DNA from: Bradyrhizobium iriomotense
Lineage (GTDB): Bacteria > Pseudomonadota > Alphaproteobacteria > Rhizobiales > Xanthobacteraceae
Reading direction: 5' to 3'
NCBI RefSeq assembly: GCF_018130765.1
Contig: NZ_JAFCJZ010000028.1
Location: 1 to 64,000, forward strand
DNA: 64,000 nt
The notes beneath the pieces were generated by a model. That model was not told the origin of the DNA and did not search any database. It saw nothing but the letters and a program-made list of their open reading frames with translations. This document shows positions 59,925 to 64,000 of the stretch, in pieces. The position numbers and the translations under genes were made by a program. Each line of letters starts with the position of its first letter. Positions within the stretch are counted from its first letter, which is position 1.

Positions 59925-59940
59925 AGAGGCCGCGGCCTCT
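59925..59940. promoter_or_regulatory. Perfect 16-base palindrome upstream of NTF2-like gene
   Basis: AGAGGCC-GCGGCCTCT reads as its own reverse complement and ends 10 bases before the start codon. It might be an operator or an mRNA hairpin near the ribosome-binding site GGAG. Confidence 0.4.
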
Positions 59941-59950
59941 CGGAGCTCAC

Positions 59951-60415
59951 ATGCATTTCATCGTCCGCCTGGTCGCAATGATTGCGGCTTCCATTCTCAT
60001 GCTGTCCCTCGGCAACGGCGCGGCGATCGCCGGCAGCGCGCAGGAAGAAGCCAACCGCACGGCCGTGCTTGCCTTCTACGAGAAGGGCCTCAACCAGAAG
60101 GACGCCGATGCGGCCATCGCCTATATCGGCAACCGCTATGTGCAGCACAATCCAAATGCGGCAGATGGTCCGGACGGCTTTCGCAAGTTCATCGGCTTCC
60201 TCCGTGAAAAGTTTCCGAACTCGCACAGCGAGATCAAGCGCAGCTTCGTAGATGGCGACTACGTCATCCTCCACGTCCACTCCGTTCGCGAGCCCGACAC
60301 CAGGGGCCGCGCTATCGTCGATATCTTCAAGCTGGAGAACGGCAAGATCGTCGAGCACTGGGATGTCGTTCAGGAGATTCCTGAAAATCCGGCGAACAGC
60401 AACACGATGTTCTAG
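59951..60415 (+). CDS. Secreted NTF2-like/SnoaL-like protein
   Basis: 154 residues. A signal peptide (about 1-27, ending AAIAG) precedes an NTF2/SnoaL-type cone fold: AVLAFYEKGLNQKDADAAIAYIGNRYVQHNPNAADGPDGF, and VHSVREPDTRGRAIVDIFKLENGKIVEHWDVVQEIP. The last phrase is a hallmark of this family. Members include polyketide cyclases and proteins of unknown role. No catalytic assignment is possible. It stands alone. Confidence 0.88.
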   Translation: MHFIVRLVAMIAASILMLSLGNGAAIAGSAQEEANRTAVLAFYEKGLNQKDADAAIAYIGNRYVQHNPNAADGPDGFRKFIGFLREKFPNSHSEIKRSFVDGDYVILHVHSVREPDTRGRAIVDIFKLENGKIVEHWDVVQEIPENPANSNTMF

Positions 60416-60432
60416 CCCGGAGACGTAGCCAC

Positions 60433-61107
60433 CTAGCTCTTCCGCGCGATCCAGATCACATGGCGCGAGCCGCCACCTCTGCCGGTGGCGCGCACATTGA
60501 CCTCGTTGACGTCGAACCCGGCGCGGCCGAGACGCTTGGTGAATGCCGGGTTCGGTCCTGACGACCAGACAGCGAGCACGCCTCCCGGCCGCAGCGCCGC
60601 CTTGGCGGCCGCCAACCCGCTTGCGTCATAGAGCGCATCATTGCCCTTGCGGGTCAGCCCCTCCGGCCCGTTGTCCACGTCGAGCAGAATGGCGTCAAAG
60701 GCCGACCGCTGCGCCCGGATGATTTCGCCGACGTCGGTCTCCCGGATGCTCACCCTGGCATCGTCGAGGCTGTCGCCGAAGACCTCCGCCATCGGGCCTC
60801 GTGCCCAGGCAACGACCGATGGGACGAGCTCGGAGACCATAATCTCCGCCTTAGCTCCGAGCACGGCAAGCGCCGCCCGCAGCGTAAAGCCCATACCCAA
60901 TCCGCCGATCAGGACGACTGGCTTCTTGACCTTCTCGATCTGCTTGGCCGCAAGGGTTGCGAGCGCGGCTTCCGAGCCCGACAGGCGGCTGTTCATCAGC
61001 TCGTTAGTGCCAAGCTTGATCGAAAACTCCTTGCCCCGCCGCATCAGGCGAAGCTCTTCGTCGGAGCCGGGGATTTTGGCGGTGTCGATCTTTTCCCAGG
61101 GAATCAT
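60433..61107 (-). CDS. Spermidine synthase-like SAM-binding protein
   Basis: 224 residues. A Rossmann methyltransferase fold is seen: VVLIGGLGMGFTLRAALAVLGAKAEIMVSELVPSVVAWAR, FDAILLDVDNGPEG, and LRPGGVLAVWSS. It resembles the putrescine aminopropyltransferase-like group that lacks the full N-terminal beta domain. Whether it moves an aminopropyl or a methyl group cannot be judged. It is between a secreted NTF2-like gene and the CYP102 fusion, 30 bases after the latter on the same strand. Confidence 0.82.
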   Translation of the reverse strand: MIPWEKIDTAKIPGSDEELRLMRRGKEFSIKLGTNELMNSRLSGSEAALATLAAKQIEKVKKPVVLIGGLGMGFTLRAALAVLGAKAEIMVSELVPSVVAWARGPMAEVFGDSLDDARVSIRETDVGEIIRAQRSAFDAILLDVDNGPEGLTRKGNDALYDASGLAAAKAALRPGGVLAVWSSGPNPAFTKRLGRAGFDVNEVNVRATGRGGGSRHVIWIARKS

Positions 61108-61137
61108 GGGAGAGCTTTAGCACGATCGGACGAACAA

Positions 61138-64000
61138 TCACCCACCCGCCCAGACATCGAGCACATAGCGGTTCTTCGTCCCCATCTCCTCGATCCACCG
61201 GGCACCGGCTGCGGCGTCGCTGCCGGTCTTCTCGCCATGGATCGCGACGAGCGCCGCCTTCACGTCAGGCTCCATTTTTCCACCATCGCCGCAGACATAG
61301 ATGATGGCCCCCTGCTCGATCAGCGGCCACACCCTGTCCTTCTGCGCGGCAAGCACGTGCTGCACATAGGTCTTCGGTCCGTCCGCGCGCGAGAACGCCG
61401 TGAACAGCTCGGTGATGCCGGCGCCCGCCAGTGCTTTCAGCTCGTCCGCGTAGAGAAAATCCTGATCGGGATGGCGACAGCCGAAGAACAGCATGGCCGG
61501 GCCGAGCGTGGCCCCCTTCGCCTTGCGCGCCGCGCGCTCCTGGAGGAAGCCGCGGAACGGCGCGAGGCCCGTGCCGGGGCCGATCATGATGATCGGCGCG
61601 GATGGATCGTCCGGCAGTCGGAAGCCCGCCTTGGTCTCGCGCACCGTGGCATAGACCGTATCGCCCGCGCGGCGATTGGCGAGATAGTTCGAGCAGATGC
61701 CCTTGTAGGTGCCGCGGCCGGAGGCAGCCGGCCCCTCGACCACGCCGACCGTGACGCTGCATCGCGCCGGGTCGACCGACGGCGAGGACGAGATCGAGTA
61801 ATATCGCGGCGCCAGCAGCGAGAGCATTTCCAGGTAAGCGTGGAATGGCAATTCGCAGGCGGGATATTCGAGCAGCAGGTCGAACACCGACTTGCGCCTC
61901 GCCAGGATCTCGGTGCGGTAGCGTTCGAGCGTTTCAGGCGCCTCGCCGACGAAGCCCAGCAGCTTCGGCTTGGTGACCGGGCAGCGGGTGTGATCGGCCA
62001 TGATCTGGATCTGCTTGCGGGTCGCCACCTGCTGCAGCTCGACGAACTCACTGAGCAGGCGTCCGACCGACACCGCCTCGCCGACCGGCAATTGCGCGCG
62101 GCGACCCTCGGCGACCTGAAGCCTGATCTGGTCGGCCGGCAGGAAACCGAAGCGGCGAGCCACCGAATCCACCAGCGTCGGATCATTGCGCGGGACGACG
62201 CTCAAATGGTCGCCGACGCGGTAGGTGATGTTGGACGGCAGCTGCACCTCGATGTGGCGCGTCGAACGCTCCGACGGATTCGACCCGCTCTTGTTCTGGA
62301 GCTCGTCATTGACCTGCACCTTCATCGCCACGGCGCCGCCCTGGGCGACGATGGTGTTGACGGCAGTCACCGCGACCGGCTCGATCGCATAGAGCGGATC
62401 GTCCTCCGCCGTGCGAGTGAAATTCCAGTCGATGCCGAATTCCTTGGTCGCGACCTGAGCCGCCGCCGGGAACCATTTCTGGAACTGGCCATCGAGATCG
62501 CTGCGCGCATCGCCCTCGCCGCGCGGATAGACCGCGCGCGCACCGTGCTTCGACAATTGCTCGTCGATGAGGCGCGGCACCGATTGATAGGTCGCAGCCC
62601 AGTCGCTGTTGCCGCAGCCGAACACGGCGTAGCGCACGCCGGCGAAGGCGTCCTTCGGAAGGTCGTCGCCGAGCCATTTGACGAACTGCGTCGCATTGTC
62701 GGGCGGCGCGCCGTTATAGGAGGCGCAGATGATGAGCACGCCGCCCTCCTGCGGCAGCTTGCCGACGTAATCGTCGAGCGGGCCGAGATGCACGGCGAAG
62801 CCGTTGATCTCCGCAAGGTCCGCCATGCGCGTCGCGAGCTCCTCGGCGGTGCCGAGATTGGAGCCGTAGAGCACCAGCATCGGCGTGTTGTGGCCGGGCC
62901 GCGTGGTGGGCTGGCGCTGCGCCTTCGGCGCCGACGACGCAACCGCGACGGCCCCGCCATAGGCGCCGCGCTCGCGATCGGCGCGCGGACGCACCTTGAT
63001 CTTGAAGCCCTCCGGCTTCATCGTCAGGGTTTCCTTCAGGTGCATCTGGTAGCGCTGGTGGTCGATCAGCTTGAAGCGCTGCAGGATCATGCCGAGCGCG
63101 AGCGCCGCCTCGTGCATCGCAAAGCCGCGGCCGATGCAGGCGCGCTGACCGTTGCCGAACGGCTTCCAGGCATTGATCGGCCGCTTAGCTTCCGCCTCGC
63201 GGCTGAAATTCTCGGGATCGAAGGCACCCGGGTTGGGACCCCAGACGCTGGGATCACGATGCAGCGCCGTCACCAGGATGGTGATGAACGTGCCCTTCCG
63301 GAGCTTGTACTTGCCGCCGCCGATGGTCTCATCCTGGAGCGGCGAGATGCCATAGGCCGGTGCCGGCGGCCACAGCCGCAGCGCCTCTTTCAGGATCTGC
63401 GTGATGTAGGTGAGCTGCGTCACCTGCTGGTAGGTCGGCTTCGCATTGACGTCGGGGCCGAAGACGCGGTCGACCTCGTCATAGGCCTTCTTGAGAATCT
63501 CGGGGTGCTTGAGCAGCGCGTAGAGCGTGTAGGACAACAGGCCGCTGGTGGTCTCGTGGCCCGCGATCAGGAACGTGTTGATCTGGTAGCGGATGTTGAC
63601 GTCGTCGAGCTGCTCGCCGGTCGAGCGGTCGACGCCGGTCATCATCGCGGCGAGCATGTCCTTCTTGTCGTCGATTCCCTCCGCGCTCTTGCGGCGCTCG
63701 GCGATGATCTCGTCGACCATCTTGTTCATGAAGGCGACGTCTTCCGCGAGCGTCTTGCGGCGCTTCTGCATCCAGAGCTGCTCGAACGGCAGGCCGCGCG
63801 TCATCATGATGGTTTCGAGCGAGCGCACCAGCGACTCGACGAAGGGATGGTAGTCGCGCCGATAGAACGAGTTGAAGCGATAGTCGAAGCCGCACAGGCC
63901 GATCGTATCCAGCGTCAGCGCAGTCATGTCATGGACGACGTCGATCTCGTCGTCGGCGTTGAGCCGCTCCCATTTCTGGACGAGCTGCTCTGCGATGTCG
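61138..64000 (-). CDS. CYP102-type cytochrome P450/NADPH-P450 reductase fusion (5' end beyond window)
   Basis: The open frame runs to the window edge, so the first residues are missing. Visible parts in order: P450 domain with I-helix AGHETTSGLLSYTLYALL, ExxR-type EALRLWPPAP and heme loop PFGNGQRACIGRGFAMHE; FMN domain MLVLYGSNLGTAEELATRMADL; FAD domain with RYYSISSSP and IMIGPGTGLAPFRGFLQER; C-terminal NADPH part ending RYVLDVWAGG. It is a self-sufficient fatty-acid-type monooxygenase of the P450BM3 kind. About 954 residues are seen of a usual 1050-1080. The substrate is inferred only from the family. Confidence 0.95.
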   Translation of the reverse strand, partial: DIAEQLVQKWERLNADDEIDVVHDMTALTLDTIGLCGFDYRFNSFYRRDYHPFVESLVRSLETIMMTRGLPFEQLWMQKRRKTLAEDVAFMNKMVDEIIAERRKSAEGIDDKKDMLAAMMTGVDRSTGEQLDDVNIRYQINTFLIAGHETTSGLLSYTLYALLKHPEILKKAYDEVDRVFGPDVNAKPTYQQVTQLTYITQILKEALRLWPPAPAYGISPLQDETIGGGKYKLRKGTFITILVTALHRDPSVWGPNPGAFDPENFSREAEAKRPINAWKPFGNGQRACIGRGFAMHEAALALGMILQRFKLIDHQRYQMHLKETLTMKPEGFKIKVRPRADRERGAYGGAVAVASSAPKAQRQPTTRPGHNTPMLVLYGSNLGTAEELATRMADLAEINGFAVHLGPLDDYVGKLPQEGGVLIICASYNGAPPDNATQFVKWLGDDLPKDAFAGVRYAVFGCGNSDWAATYQSVPRLIDEQLSKHGARAVYPRGEGDARSDLDGQFQKWFPAAAQVATKEFGIDWNFTRTAEDDPLYAIEPVAVTAVNTIVAQGGAVAMKVQVNDELQNKSGSNPSERSTRHIEVQLPSNITYRVGDHLSVVPRNDPTLVDSVARRFGFLPADQIRLQVAEGRRAQLPVGEAVSVGRLLSEFVELQQVATRKQIQIMADHTRCPVTKPKLLGFVGEAPETLERYRTEILARRKSVFDLLLEYPACELPFHAYLEMLSLLAPRYYSISSSPSVDPARCSVTVGVVEGPAASGRGTYKGICSNYLANRRAGDTVYATVRETKAGFRLPDDPSAPIIMIGPGTGLAPFRGFLQERAARKAKGATLGPAMLFFGCRHPDQDFLYADELKALAGAGITELFTAFSRADGPKTYVQHVLAAQKDRVWPLIEQGAIIYVCGDGGKMEPDVKAALVAIHGEKTGSDAAAGARWIEEMGTKNRYVLDVWAGG

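Noticed and set aside
1..64000. CRISPR arrays, tRNA, rRNA, transposases, phage or conjugation genes
   Set aside because: None seen: no regularly spaced direct repeats, cloverleaf sequences or signature proteins. The palindromic repeats are not CRISPR-like.

Overview
The window is GC-rich, gene-dense alphaproteobacterial chromosome, most likely Bradyrhizobium or a close Rhizobiales relative. Reasons: complete ABC and phenylacetate operons with 1-14 base overlaps, GTG/TTG starts, several families of short palindromic intergenic repeats, class III-like PHA synthase plus phasin, a CYP102-type P450-reductase fusion, and aap-type amino acid transporters. The genus is inferred from gene content, not from a marker gene. 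There is no rRNA, tRNA, CRISPR array, transposase, integrase or phage gene. It reads as core or metabolic-accessory chromosome rather than an island.

Layout. 0.1-4.5 kb: RND efflux permease and its periplasmic adaptor, without an outer-membrane channel. 4.9-8.5 kb: two chemoreceptors with near-identical signalling halves. 8.7-12.5 kb: four-carbon sugar-acid (threonate/erythronate-type) catabolism, otnK-otnI-ltnD on the minus strand with otnC divergent. 12.7-17.3 kb: a complete branched-chain-type ABC importer (livF, G, M, H and a binding protein). 17.4-22.6 kb: a DUF1445 hydro-lyase, a LysR regulator with a strong palindromic operator, an M20 amidohydrolase and two dehydrogenases; this looks like an unassigned catabolic module. 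22.8-27.2 kb: SUFU-domain protein, tartrate/D-malate dehydrogenase, an SDR lacking canonical catalytic residues, and an amidase. 27.2-31.6 kb: a two-subunit molybdenum hydroxylase and a secreted PHB depolymerase. 31.7-38.1 kb: an RpiR regulator, class III aminotransferase, binding protein and racemase-like enzyme, divergent from two aap-type permeases; no ATPase is present. 38.1-42.5 kb: TetR, ferredoxin, P450, a truncated MFS remnant, a sulfite-oxidase-like molybdoenzyme and a hydrolase-OsmC fusion. 42.5-47 kb: MocR regulator divergent from a DMT exporter, a YeeE sulfur transporter and a quinone-oxidoreductase-like protein. 47-53.6 kb: phenylacetate activation and epoxidation (paaK, paaI, paaE, D, C, B, A, paaX). 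53.7-61.1 kb: hydrolases, DUF445 membrane protein, phasin, a small PhaE-like protein with PhaC and a GNAT enzyme in one overlapping operon, an NTF2-like secreted protein and a spermidine-synthase-like protein. 61.1-64 kb: CYP102-type fusion, cut by the window edge.

The genes describe a soil heterotroph that imports and oxidises sugar acids, amino acids, hydroxy acids and aromatics, and stores carbon as PHA. I found no obviously new defence or mobile system. The best leads are the small-PhaE/PhaC/GNAT operon, the LysR-controlled module with unknown substrate, the ATPase-less aap locus, the degenerate-site SDR and racemase, and several well-formed operators. Starts were chosen by Shine-Dalgarno match, overlap with the upstream gene and family length. 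All assignments come from reading the sequence and family knowledge; no database search was run.
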